DNA of 32,920 nt from a virus. Position numbers and translations under genes: made by a program. The notes under the pieces are model-generated. The model saw only the letters and a list, made by a program, of their open reading frames with translations. It was not told where the DNA came from and did not search any database. Below are positions 7,335 through 26,900 of the stretch, piece by piece (within the stretch, counting starts at the first letter, position 1; each line of letters begins with the position of its first letter). The stretch spans positions 1 to 32,920 of the IMG/VR virus record IMGVR_UViG_3300047560_001924, one strand, 5' to 3'.

Positions 7335-8810
7335 ATGAGCCAAATATTCAACATCGTAGAAGATACAGTCATTATTGACAAACTAGCCCTTTCGCATACT
7401 GCTGGATCCGTATTGCATACTGGTTCAGTGAATATCACTGGGGGATTGACTGTTGAAACCGTTACTGCTAACACCATAAATGTTAAAAACCTAGTTACTG
7501 ACAATGGGGGCTTAGCCAGCATTGGTGAATGGACTTACGATACTGAAGTTGAACTAAACGGTAAGGGATTTACATGGGCTTGGGCAGACGGGCAAACAAA
7601 GCTGATTTTTAGAAATGGAAACAGACTTTGGACTAATGCAAACTTTGACCTAGCAGCTGATTCAGTTTATAGCATTGGTGATTCCACAGTTCTAACATCT
7701 GATTCATTGGGTGACGCAGTTATCAACAGTAGATTGACATCAGTTGGTACATTGACTGAGTTGGCAGTGTCTGGTGATGTATCGTTAGGTGATTTCACAT
7801 TCTTAAACAGCTCTTATAACAGAGTTGGTATTGGTACTGAAGAGCCAAATGCATCACTAAGTATTTTAGATAATAATGTTGAGATTATTTTAGGTAGCCC
7901 AGAACCAAACAGTGCATTTATTGGTACATATACATCACATGATGTTAGCATTGTAACTGATAACATTGCAAGAATCACGGCAAAATCAAACGGTGAAATA
8001 CACATTGGTAACGAGTTTAGTAAAACTGGTGTATTGCGTGTCTATGGCACACTTTACGCTGATGCTATCCAAACAGACAACAGAGTTACTCGTACACACC
8101 CATTGGAATTCAAAGCCACTGTTGATACGTCAACTTATGGTTTGGGTTTAATCTGGACTGGTACTGGGTCAGAAAAACAATTAACGCTTTTAGCATCTGA
8201 TGATGGTGATAAAATCCGTTCAACTGAACATTTTGAATTAGATTCAGGCAAAGGATATTTTATTGGTGGGCAACAAGTACTTTCACAAACAAGTATTGGT
8301 GCTTCCGTTATTGCAAGTAGCTTAACTTCTGTTGGTACTCTTGAATCATTAACTGTTTCTGGTACAGCAAGATTTGACGGAGAAGTTATATTAGACAGAG
8401 TTAATGCTAATTCTGTTAGTTTTGGTGATATTACATTAAACGATTCTGGATTTGGAACATCTGGCGCAATGACATTGGCTGCAAACAATGCTCGCGTCTT
8501 GTACGCCGATGATACACAGATAACTGTTGGTGATCCATCCAGAAATGAGAAGAATGTAAAAGTGTATGGTCAGTTAAGTGTTGGTATCAATAACCCTGAC
8601 CCAAGCGTTAACTTCTCAGTCAATGGCGATGTTAAGATTGGTGGTAAGAAATTTACCAACGGTATTTCTGCACCATCAGTTGGATCGTATACAGTGGGTG
8701 ATATTTGTTGGAATACTCGTCCACAAGCAAACAGCTATGTTGGATGGATTTGCGTAGTCTCTGGAGACCCTGGCGAATGGCTACCATTTGGTAGCATAAA
8801 CGTTCAGTAA
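7335..8810 (+). CDS. Phage tail-fibre-type structural protein (491 aa)
   Basis: 491 residues, Gly/Ser/Thr/Val-rich with few cysteines, typical of trimeric phage fibres. Two tandem modules of about 85 residues repeat: WAWADGQTKLIF to LTSVGTLTELAVSGDV and WTGTGSEKQLTLL to LTSVGTLESLTVSG. They share the S-L/R-TSVGTL-x-x-L-x-VSG phrase also found in the 1446-aa protein further on. Between them stands the fibre motif NRVGIGTEEPNASLSI, and a later VGINNPDPSVNFSVNGDV copy precedes the C-terminus. The C-terminal end (GDICWNTRPQANSYVGWICV, then a GEWLPFG phrase) is a common phage structural ending. The late-promoter motif and the virion-type sequence argue for late expression. The exact position in the tail is unknown. 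Confidence 0.82.
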   Translation: MSQIFNIVEDTVIIDKLALSHTAGSVLHTGSVNITGGLTVETVTANTINVKNLVTDNGGLASIGEWTYDTEVELNGKGFTWAWADGQTKLIFRNGNRLWTNANFDLAADSVYSIGDSTVLTSDSLGDAVINSRLTSVGTLTELAVSGDVSLGDFTFLNSSYNRVGIGTEEPNASLSILDNNVEIILGSPEPNSAFIGTYTSHDVSIVTDNIARITAKSNGEIHIGNEFSKTGVLRVYGTLYADAIQTDNRVTRTHPLEFKATVDTSTYGLGLIWTGTGSEKQLTLLASDDGDKIRSTEHFELDSGKGYFIGGQQVLSQTSIGASVIASSLTSVGTLESLTVSGTARFDGEVILDRVNANSVSFGDITLNDSGFGTSGAMTLAANNARVLYADDTQITVGDPSRNEKNVKVYGQLSVGINNPDPSVNFSVNGDVKIGGKKFTNGISAPSVGSYTVGDICWNTRPQANSYVGWICVVSGDPGEWLPFGSINVQ

Positions 8811-8840
8811 AAGTAGCGTTATTACTTACGCCCTTGGGCT

Positions 8841-8848
8841 TATAAATA
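8841..8848 (+). promoter_or_regulatory. Putative late promoter TATAAATA (exact T4 consensus)
   Basis: An exact TATAAATA in a 40-base gap between the 491-aa gene and the membrane protein gene. Only 8 bases separate it from the ATG at 8857, less than at the other motifs. A weak GC-rich hairpin (GCCCTTGGGC, 8830-8839) lies just before it. Confidence 0.6.
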
Positions 8849-8856
8849 ATTTGACT

Positions 8857-9192
8857 ATGGGACCAATCACAAAAAATCTCTATAAACAAATTACTGGATG
8901 GCGCATCTATTCAGTAATCGCACCTGCCGTTTTCTGCGGTGTGTCTGCGTTCTTGTTTTTACACTACGGTACACCATTCCAGTCGATTTTCTACTCTGGA
9001 TTAATTATACTAGCAATTACTTGTATTAGCTGGTGGCATTGGAGTCTGTCAACAATGGTTACAATGCTGTTAATTATGAAAGACACTGACGATCATTTCG
9101 AAAAACTTAACAAAACTTTAGAAGAGTTGCGTACTCACACTGCTGGTAGACCGAACCTAACAGTAGTCAAAAAAGTTGACGAATCTAAATAA
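8857..9192 (+). CDS. Small membrane protein, two to three helices (111 aa)
   Basis: I start it at the ATG at 8857; a TTG six bases earlier is in frame. Residues 18-37 (RIYSVIAPAVFCGVSAFLFL) and 44-63 (SIFYSGLIILAITCISWWHW) are hydrophobic helices, followed by a third shorter one (STMVTMLLIM) and a charged helical tail (DDHFEKLNKTLEELR). There is no ribosome site in the short space after the late motif, so the transcript could be nearly leaderless. The shape fits a holin or envelope protein, but no family is recognised. Its stop codon overlaps the next CTAAATA. Confidence 0.66.
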   Translation: MGPITKNLYKQITGWRIYSVIAPAVFCGVSAFLFLHYGTPFQSIFYSGLIILAITCISWWHWSLSTMVTMLLIMKDTDDHFEKLNKTLEELRTHTAGRPNLTVVKKVDESK

Positions 9193-9203
9193 TAAAGTAT
9201 AAT
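9176..9203 (+). promoter_or_regulatory. Sigma70-type promoter of queD
   Basis: -35 TTGACG (9176-9181), 16-bp spacer and a perfect -10 TATAAT (9198-9203). Transcription would start near 9209-9210, giving a 95-base leader before the queD ATG. A CTAAATA late-type motif (9185-9191) overlaps the spacer, so the gene may also be read late. Confidence 0.7.
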
Positions 9204-9205
9204 TA

Positions 9206-9303
9206 CTGGATAAGGCACATTTATCCAGGCAAATATAGGCTAGAGGACTTTAGACGCTCATCCCTCGTAAAATATTCTGCGTGTCATCTTATAGGATAAC
9301 AAG
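9206..9303 (+). promoter_or_regulatory. Structured queD leader with two alternative pairings
   Basis: A strong 8-bp hairpin is formed by CTGGATAA (9206-9213) and TTATCCAG (9221-9228) around a 7-base loop. The core of its 3' arm, TTATCC (9221-9226), is also exactly complementary to GGATAA at 9294-9299, which holds the ribosome-binding site just before the ATG at 9304. The two pairings exclude each other, the pattern of a translational switch. Smaller helices are possible between (GAGG 9243-9246 with CCTC 9263-9266; ACGC 9254-9257 with GCGT 9279-9282). It does not match the preQ1-I consensus I know. Confidence 0.5.
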
Positions 9304-9855
9304 ATGACTTGGATCATTGATAAAACTTTTGAATTCTGTTACGGACACAGAGTTCATACTCAAACGCTAAACGGCGAATATGCCGCTGACTTAAAATGTG
9401 CTTGCCGCCACTTACATGGGCATGAAGGCAAGATGCAAGTGTTTTTAACAGCACCAAAATTAGATAATACTGGTATGGTTACTGATTTTAGACATTTGGA
9501 ATGGCTAAAGAAATGGATCAACACATACATTGATCACCAATTTATTATTGACAAAAATGACCCACTCTACAATAAAATCATTGGCGACCGAGGCTTGGTA
9601 CCAGTATTGGTCCCCGGTACTGACCACGTGGCAGGCTATCATTTGGATCTCACAGGGTTGCAAGAAAACACACCTGAATACGAATATTACGAAGGGTTTA
9701 TGGTGGTTGATTTTGTTCCCACTAGTGAGCATTTGTCTAGTTGGATGGCTGAACTAGTACAAGCTAAAATGAAGGCATTGGGCGTAACTGTTCAACGTAT
9801 TGAATGGTGGGAAACTCCAAAATCTCGCTCAGTATTTTATCGCGACGGTGTTTAA
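9304..9855 (+). CDS. queD: 6-carboxytetrahydropterin synthase QueD-like
   Basis: 183 residues of the PTPS/QueD family. Zinc ligands are His15 (YGHRVH) and His38/His40 in CRHLHGH; the catalytic cysteine of that motif is Cys34. The Asp77-His78 pair (YIDHQFI), the PTSEHLSSWM segment and Glu170 in WWETPKS complete the active site. QueD converts dihydroneopterin triphosphate to 6-carboxytetrahydropterin, an early step to queuosine precursors (preQ0/preQ1). In phages this pathway can feed 7-deazaguanine modification of DNA as well as tRNA. The protein is about 60 residues longer than E. coli QueD because of an insertion around residues 85-135 (LVPVLVPGTDHVAGYHLDL...), which other long phage/bacterial members also have. 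It has its own promoter and a structured leader. No other queuosine gene is in the window. Confidence 0.9.
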   Translation: MTWIIDKTFEFCYGHRVHTQTLNGEYAADLKCACRHLHGHEGKMQVFLTAPKLDNTGMVTDFRHLEWLKKWINTYIDHQFIIDKNDPLYNKIIGDRGLVPVLVPGTDHVAGYHLDLTGLQENTPEYEYYEGFMVVDFVPTSEHLSSWMAELVQAKMKALGVTVQRIEWWETPKSRSVFYRDGV

Positions 9856-10009
9856 AAAGTTTTGGCATTTGTGGGCAAAGGCCCTTGGTGAAAAAGCAGG
9901 CAGTTCGGATGAAGAAGCAGACCGAATTGCTTGCATACGAACAATCATTGTGCTAATATATGTTATTACTAACTTTTTTATAGTGGCAGGTGTTATCCGC
10001 CACTGGTAA
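9848..10009 (+). CDS. Small single-helix membrane protein (53 aa)
   Basis: I start it at a GTG at 9848, overlapping the queD stop by eight bases, like the GTG start at 857; an in-frame ATG at 9800 inside queD would add 16 residues. The N-terminal basic amphipathic stretch (FKKFWHLWAKALGEKAG) precedes an acidic link and one hydrophobic helix (IIVLIYVITNFFIVAGVI), ending HW. The start lacks a clear ribosome site, so coupling to queD is likely. Function unknown. Confidence 0.58.
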   Translation: MFKKFWHLWAKALGEKAGSSDEEADRIACIRTIIVLIYVITNFFIVAGVIRHW

Positions 10010-10016
10010 GGCACAA

Positions 10017-11036
10017 ATGGGCAAAATTGGTTTTGCGTGTAAATGGATTGATTTCCCGCATCAAACAGCCGGCATTGGTAAAAATGACGATGCTAAAAAG
10101 TACAACACTGGTACAACTACCATTAGTTGGTTAAATAAACAAAGTAGAGCCGTTGCAGAACAAAAACTGTGGGATATTACCACACAGAACTTGGCGGCAG
10201 TTTATAACCTAGTAGAACGTGTAGGGGAATTGGATGAGCAACTCCGTATGGTCCGCATTGGCAGTGATATCCTCCCTGCTTACACTCATGAGCTTTTTCG
10301 TGATTATTATAAGCGAGTGGATGTGCTTACAGCACTTGAGCAAGGATTTTCGAAAATCGGAGTTTTGGCTAGGAGTAAACAAGTACGCTTATCAATGCAC
10401 CCTGGGCAGTTTTGCGTTTTGGCTAGTGATAATAATGATACAGTTGTCAATTCTATAGAGGAATTTGAATATCATGCAGACATGGCTCGCTTTATGGGAT
10501 ATGGCAAGGAATTTCAAGATTTCAAAATCAATGTCCATATCAGTGGACGGCAAGGGCCTGAGGGTATTCGTAAAGCCTACGCCAAACTCTCAGACGAAGC
10601 AAAGAATTGTATTACTATCGAAAATGAAGAAAACGCATGGGGGTTAGATGATTGTCTCAGTCTTAGCGATTTGCTACCTATCGTACTTGACGTGCATCAC
10701 CATTGGGTGCGCGAAGGAGAGTACCTCGATCCTAGCGATGCCCGTGTTGCACGGGTTCTTGACAGCTGGCGCGATGTTCGTCCTACTATGCATTACTCCG
10801 TGTCAAGAGAAGATGTCTTGGTTGGGCACGACAGCAACGTTTTGCCCAGCATGGCTACACTAATTGAATCAGGACACAAAAAACAAAAGTTGCGAGCTCA
10901 CAGCGACTTTTATTGGAATAAGGAAGTTAATAATTGGGCACTAAGTTTCGCGGACAAGTTCGACATAATGTGCGAAAGCAAGGGCAAGAACCTGGCAAGC
11001 ATCGAACTTTACAATCACTACAAGGGAATGATATGA
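10017..11036 (+). CDS. uvdE: UV damage endonuclease UvdE-like
   Basis: 339 residues from the ATG at 10017, which has the ribosome site AAGG; an upstream in-frame start is less likely. The UVDE TIM-barrel signatures are all present: RIGSDILP, SMHPGQF (His128), VHISG (His174), ITIENEE (Glu202/Glu204), LDVHHHW (Asp225, His227-229), MHYS (His259), RAHSDFYW and the late MCESKGK (Glu320). In characterised UVDE these His/Asp/Glu residues bind the metal cluster that cuts DNA 5' to UV photoproducts. It would let the phage repair UV-damaged DNA without nucleotide-excision repair, the role T4 gives to DenV, which is unrelated. The neighbours queD and ligase support a DNA-maintenance theme. Confidence 0.92.
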   Translation: MGKIGFACKWIDFPHQTAGIGKNDDAKKYNTGTTTISWLNKQSRAVAEQKLWDITTQNLAAVYNLVERVGELDEQLRMVRIGSDILPAYTHELFRDYYKRVDVLTALEQGFSKIGVLARSKQVRLSMHPGQFCVLASDNNDTVVNSIEEFEYHADMARFMGYGKEFQDFKINVHISGRQGPEGIRKAYAKLSDEAKNCITIENEENAWGLDDCLSLSDLLPIVLDVHHHWVREGEYLDPSDARVARVLDSWRDVRPTMHYSVSREDVLVGHDSNVLPSMATLIESGHKKQKLRAHSDFYWNKEVNNWALSFADKFDIMCESKGKNLASIELYNHYKGMI

Positions 11037-11224
11037 CAACTAGAGAAAAGTTAATACACCACGTTGAGCATCTTAAAGATAAGCATGACAAATTAGACAA
11101 GCAGATCAAAGAGCTTTACGAACATCACACTGAAGATCTCAAAGTTGAGGAACTTAAAAAGAAAAAACTCGCCATTAAAGACGAGATTGAACAAACCAAT
11201 AAACGTATTAACAATATTCAATAA
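11033..11224 (+). CDS. DUF465/YdcH-like small coiled-coil protein (63 aa)
   Basis: Starts at the ATG at 11033, overlapping the UvdE stop, with an AAGGGA site just before. Almost the whole protein is helical and charged (LIHHVEHLKDKHDKLDKQI, then LKKKKLAIKDEIEQTNKRI). The pattern H-x-x-LDKxI then LKKKKLxxKDEIE is typical of the DUF465 (YdcH) family of short bacterial proteins of unknown role. It probably dimerises as a coiled coil. It ends the operon at a bidirectional terminator. Confidence 0.76.
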   Translation: MTTREKLIHHVEHLKDKHDKLDKQIKELYEHHTEDLKVEELKKKKLAIKDEIEQTNKRINNIQ

Positions 11225-11250
11225 AAAAGGGGCAATAAGCCCCTTTTCTT
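11225..11250. terminator. Bidirectional terminator between convergent genes
   Basis: AAAAGGGGC and GCCCCTTTT (11225-11233 with 11239-11247) form a perfect stem with loop AATAA. It has A's on one side and T's on the other, so it can stop transcripts on both strands. It sits between the DUF465-like gene and the end of the minus-strand gene. Confidence 0.92.
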
Positions 11251-11527
11251 ATTTTGCAGGTTTAACTGCTTTTGGTGCTTTTGGCTTCTGGCCACCTTGC
11301 TTCTTAGCTGCTGCTGGCTTTTTAGCGCCTGCTGGCTTCTTGTTGAAGTTTTGCTTCTTACCAGCTTGTTTCTTAGCTGGTTTAGATTCAGCAGCTGGGG
11401 CTGCAGGTGTTGACTCTACTGCTGGAGCAGCAGGTGCTTCGACCTTGTATGGTGCTGGTTGTTGAGCTACTGCGATATCCTCAACAGCTGGTTTAGCACC
11501 AAATAGTTTTTTTAAAAATCCGAACAT
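11249..11527 (-). CDS. Lys/Ala/Pro-rich basic protein (92 aa)
   Basis: Minus-strand gene with a very strong ribosome site AGGAGG and a late-type promoter. An N-terminal hydrophobic/basic helix (FGFLKKLFGAKP) leads into a low-complexity region: an acidic/Pro/Ala linker (VEAPAAPAVESTPAAPAAES) followed by about 45 residues of Lys/Ala/Gly/Pro repeats (KKPAGAKKPAAAKKQGGQKP). This is the composition of histone H1-like or nucleoid-binding tails and is very basic at the C-terminus. It might bind DNA or anchor at a membrane, but low-complexity sequence says little. The N-terminal MFGFLKKLFG resembles a phage or bacterial peripheral anchoring helix. Confidence 0.76.
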   Translation of the reverse strand: MFGFLKKLFGAKPAVEDIAVAQQPAPYKVEAPAAPAVESTPAAPAAESKPAKKQAGKKQNFNKKPAGAKKPAAAKKQGGQKPKAPKAVKPAK

Positions 11528-11549
11528 TTTACGTTCCTCCTTGTGGTTT

Positions 11550-11556
11550 TATTTAG
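11550..11556 (-). promoter_or_regulatory. Putative late promoter CTAAATA, minus strand
   Basis: CTAAATA read on the minus strand (11556 to 11550), 22 bases before the ATG of the basic protein. The ribosome site AGGAGG lies between. The spacing agrees with the plus-strand late motifs. Confidence 0.6.
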
Positions 11557-11564
11557 TACACAGA

Positions 11565-11852
11565 TTATAACTGGTCCAAAGTCTTGAGACTGCTAACGGG
11601 CATATCCCAAATTCGTCTAGCTTCTACGCCCTTTTCTTGGGCGAATCGTTTGGCATCACAACTACCGCAAACGTGATAGAAGTTGTTATTTAATCGTTTA
11701 GGATCCATATTTCCTTTATCACGTTTAAAGTAACCCCCACACGCATCACACTGAAACACCACAACAGTTTTTTTACGAGTATACATGTGTTGTGTACCGT
11801 ATTTGCTCTTGCGATAATAGTTTTGATGTGCGTATTCTGTGCCAATGTACAT
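11565..11852 (-). CDS. Four-cysteine zinc-ribbon hypothetical protein (95 aa)
   Basis: Minus strand. Basic, tyrosine-rich N-terminus (YRKSKYGTQHMYTRKK), then FQCDACGGYF (Cys-x2-Cys) and, about 25 residues on, HVCGSCDAKRF (Cys-x2-Cys). These four cysteines make a typical treble-clef/zinc-ribbon site. The tail AKRFAQEKGVEARRIWDMPVSS is a signature I recall from hypothetical proteins of T4-like phages. A nucleic-acid binding or transcription-modulating role is plausible but unproven. It shares a direction with the basic protein downstream. A late-type motif lies only five bases before its ATG. Confidence 0.74.
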   Translation of the reverse strand: MYIGTEYAHQNYYRKSKYGTQHMYTRKKTVVVFQCDACGGYFKRDKGNMDPKRLNNNFYHVCGSCDAKRFAQEKGVEARRIWDMPVSSLKTLDQL

Positions 11853-11857
11853 GATTG

Positions 11858-11865
11858 TATTTACA
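11858..11865 (-). promoter_or_regulatory. Possible late motif TGTAAATA, minus strand
   Basis: TGTAAATA on the minus strand ends five bases before the ATG of the zinc-ribbon gene (11852). It keeps the TAAATA core, but a start at the usual distance would give a leaderless transcript. It faces away from the plus-strand motif at 11887. Confidence 0.35.
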
Positions 11866-11886
11866 TTAAGGTTCTAGAAATGGTTC

Positions 11887-11894
11887 GATAAATA
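11887..11894 (+). promoter_or_regulatory. Putative late promoter GATAAATA
   Basis: GATAAATA, identical to the motif at 7308, lies 40 bases before the ATG of the giant fibre gene. Ribosome site GCGAGA follows. It is divergent to the minus-strand genes. Confidence 0.6.
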
Positions 11895-11895
11895 A

Positions 11896-23981
<12,086 letters not shown>

Positions 23982-23982
<1 letters not shown>

Positions 23983-26900
23983 TGGCTAAACAAGTAATCA
24001 ACATTGGGCAATCAGTAAACGATAAAACTGGTGACCCAATTCGCACAGCGTTTGGTAAAGTTAATGACAACTTTGCAGAATTATATACATTAACTGGTGG
24101 TACTGCGGCTGACTTAAAAGAGTTGGCGCAGGACTACGCAGCTGATATGCTTACCTCCGGTGATCATACTGGGATTAGTGTTATATATGATGATGGCAAC
24201 AATAAGATCAACTTAACTGTTGCAAATCAAAGCTGGGCACAGATTTCTGGCAAGCCAGAGTTTGCTGATGTTGCGTATAGTGGTAGCTTTAATGATTTGA
24301 CAGACATACCAGTTGGGACTGTGGTTGGTAGCACTCCCCCAAGCTCACCAGGTGAAGGTGAAATGTGGTATGATACAAATAGTGGTCGCTTGTTTATTTT
24401 CTACAACAATAGTTGGGTTGATGCGAGCCCTGAGTCAATTTACGTATTACCAGCTGCAAGCAATTCAACACTTGGTGGTATCAAAGTTGGAACTAATTTA
24501 TCTATAGATGGAAATGGCGTACTATCAGCAACGGCTACTCCCCAAGTTAACGCAGACTGGAATGCTTCAAGCGGGGTGGCACAAATTCTTCACAAGCCAA
24601 CCTCATTGAATTCATTTACGAACGACCCAGGTTACTTAACAGCCAGCGATTTTGGTAACATCACATTTGACACAAATCTAATTAGCGTTTCGGGAACAAA
24701 TGAAGATTTATTCATAGGTGGTAATGGTACTGGACAAACTAAAACATTAAATGGATTACAAGTTCTTACACTTGGTATGAACAGTACTCCTGCGTTTACA
24801 GTTGCTCCTACTGGACTTATTCAAGTGAACACACCTAGCGTTCCTACAGGAACCCCTGGGGCATTAAACATCGTAGGTAGTGGTGATGGAAGTTACCAAC
24901 CCGTTAATGGTGCAGGTGGTATGATTCATATTACCGGTAACGACAATACACTAGCCCGTATTACTGTAGACGGATATGCTACTGCTACTACTGGCGCACA
25001 ACCAGCACAGGCAGGCTATGGGTTACTCGCATTGCGATCAGCACGTGGTACTGCGGCAGCACCAGCCCATGTTTTAGCAAATGATATTTTGGCAAGTTTC
25101 TCGGGACTTGGTTATGTTGGCACAGGTGGATACAGCACAGGACAAGTTGCTGGCTTACAATTCTTTGCCGCAGAAGATTTCTTAACAAGTTCAAACAAAG
25201 GTACATACGCACAGATTAAACTATGCCCAGTGGGCGGTAGTGCTGGACAACTAGCAGTTCAATTTAACGCCACTGGTATGGTAGTTCCTGGAACTGTAGA
25301 TATTCAAAGTACAACAACTTCATCAAGTGCATATACTGGTGCATTAACTGTAGCAGGTGGTGTGGGAATTAACGGTCCAATGTGGGTCAACAAATCCATC
25401 TATGTTTCGGGATACAATGAAGGGTTTTATGGTGGGTACATTGGTAACAACAATACCGGTGAAGATTTCACAATTAGATCTAACCCAAATAACGACGGTA
25501 CTGTCCACATATATGGTAATAATGTCGACATCCATACCACTAATAATCCTAATCCAGTATTCCAAGTTAAGTCAGATGGTCAAGTTGTAATTTTAACTCC
25601 TACATTTGATCCAAATCAAGGTGCGTTTAATGTTGTGGGATCTACTGATGGTTCATATGTGGCACCAACGTCTCCAGGTACAATGGTCCACGTTACTGGT
25701 CAACCCGGAACTATCGCTCGTCAATATATTGACAGCGTGGATCAACCAGCACACAAAGTTGGTAGACGATACAACGGCACTAGCGCAAGTCCATTGCCAG
25801 TAAACAGTGGTGAAGTTATTGCTAGATTTGTTGCCAACGCATACAATGGCGGCAGTAGTAACAATGGATTCGCACCAATTGGTTTATCCTTTATGGAGAT
25901 TGTTGCTACTGAAGATCAAACAGCAACCGCAAACGGTGGGCAAATTAATTTCTGGACCACTGCCAATGGTACCACTACCAACGTTAACTCAATTAGTATT
26001 GTGCCAACAGGTATCCAATTCGCAGATGATACTGTGCAGAGTACTGCGGGCATTCCACTAACACAAAAAGGTCAACAAAATGGTGTTGCTACACTAGGTT
26101 CAGATGGCAAGGTTCCCAACTCACAGTTACCAGCAGGATCTACTGTGTACTTGGGCACATGGGATGCAAGCACAAACTCTCCACATTTAGCAAATGGTTC
26201 TGGCGTTGCTGGTAACGAATATGCGGTCAGCGTCAGTGGTACTGTGGATTTTGGTGCTGGTGGTATTACATTCAGTGCAGGTGACTTTGTTATCTATAAC
26301 GGAACAGCTTGGCAGCGTATTCCAACCGCGGTGGGCGTAAGTAGCTTTAATGGTAGAAATGGCGTTGTAACTCTAACCAGCAGTGACGTAACCACAGCAT
26401 TAACTTATACACCATATAACGGTTCAACAAACCCCAATGGTTATGTTAACAGCACAGGAGCCGCAAGTGCTGCACCAGTACAAACAGTATTTGGCAGAGC
26501 TGGCAACGTTGTATTACAAACTAGTGATGTAACTGGAGTGTTAACAGCAGGAACTATCACCAACACCATGTTGGCAGGTTCTATTACCAATGCCAAACTG
26601 GTTAACAGTTCAGTTACGGTTAATGGTACAACAATTAATCTAGGTGATACCGCAACTATTACTGCGGCAGCAGGTACGTTAACTGGCAACACATTAAATG
26701 CCACAGTTATAAATTCCAGCTTATCAACTGTTGGTACATTGAATAACTTAACCGTAGCAGGCAGCACAAGTTCAGGTACACTGGCAGCAACCGCCAGCAC
26801 AACTGGTTCCGCTTCCGCTGGTGCTATCAAGTATGGCACACTGAATTATGCCGATACTAATATTTTAGCCAGCTTCAGCAGTAGTGTAAACAACTATAAT

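Noticed and set aside
9206-9303. PreQ1-I riboswitch in the queD leader
   Set aside because: A short GAGG/CCTC pairing exists but the A-rich tail and pseudoknot partner of the known consensus are not clear, so it was called only as an unclassified leader.
9800-9850. ATG at 9800 as start of the small membrane protein after queD
   Set aside because: It would place 16 extra residues inside the conserved queD end. The GTG at 9848 gives a usual short overlap and a typical basic N-terminus, although the choice is not certain.
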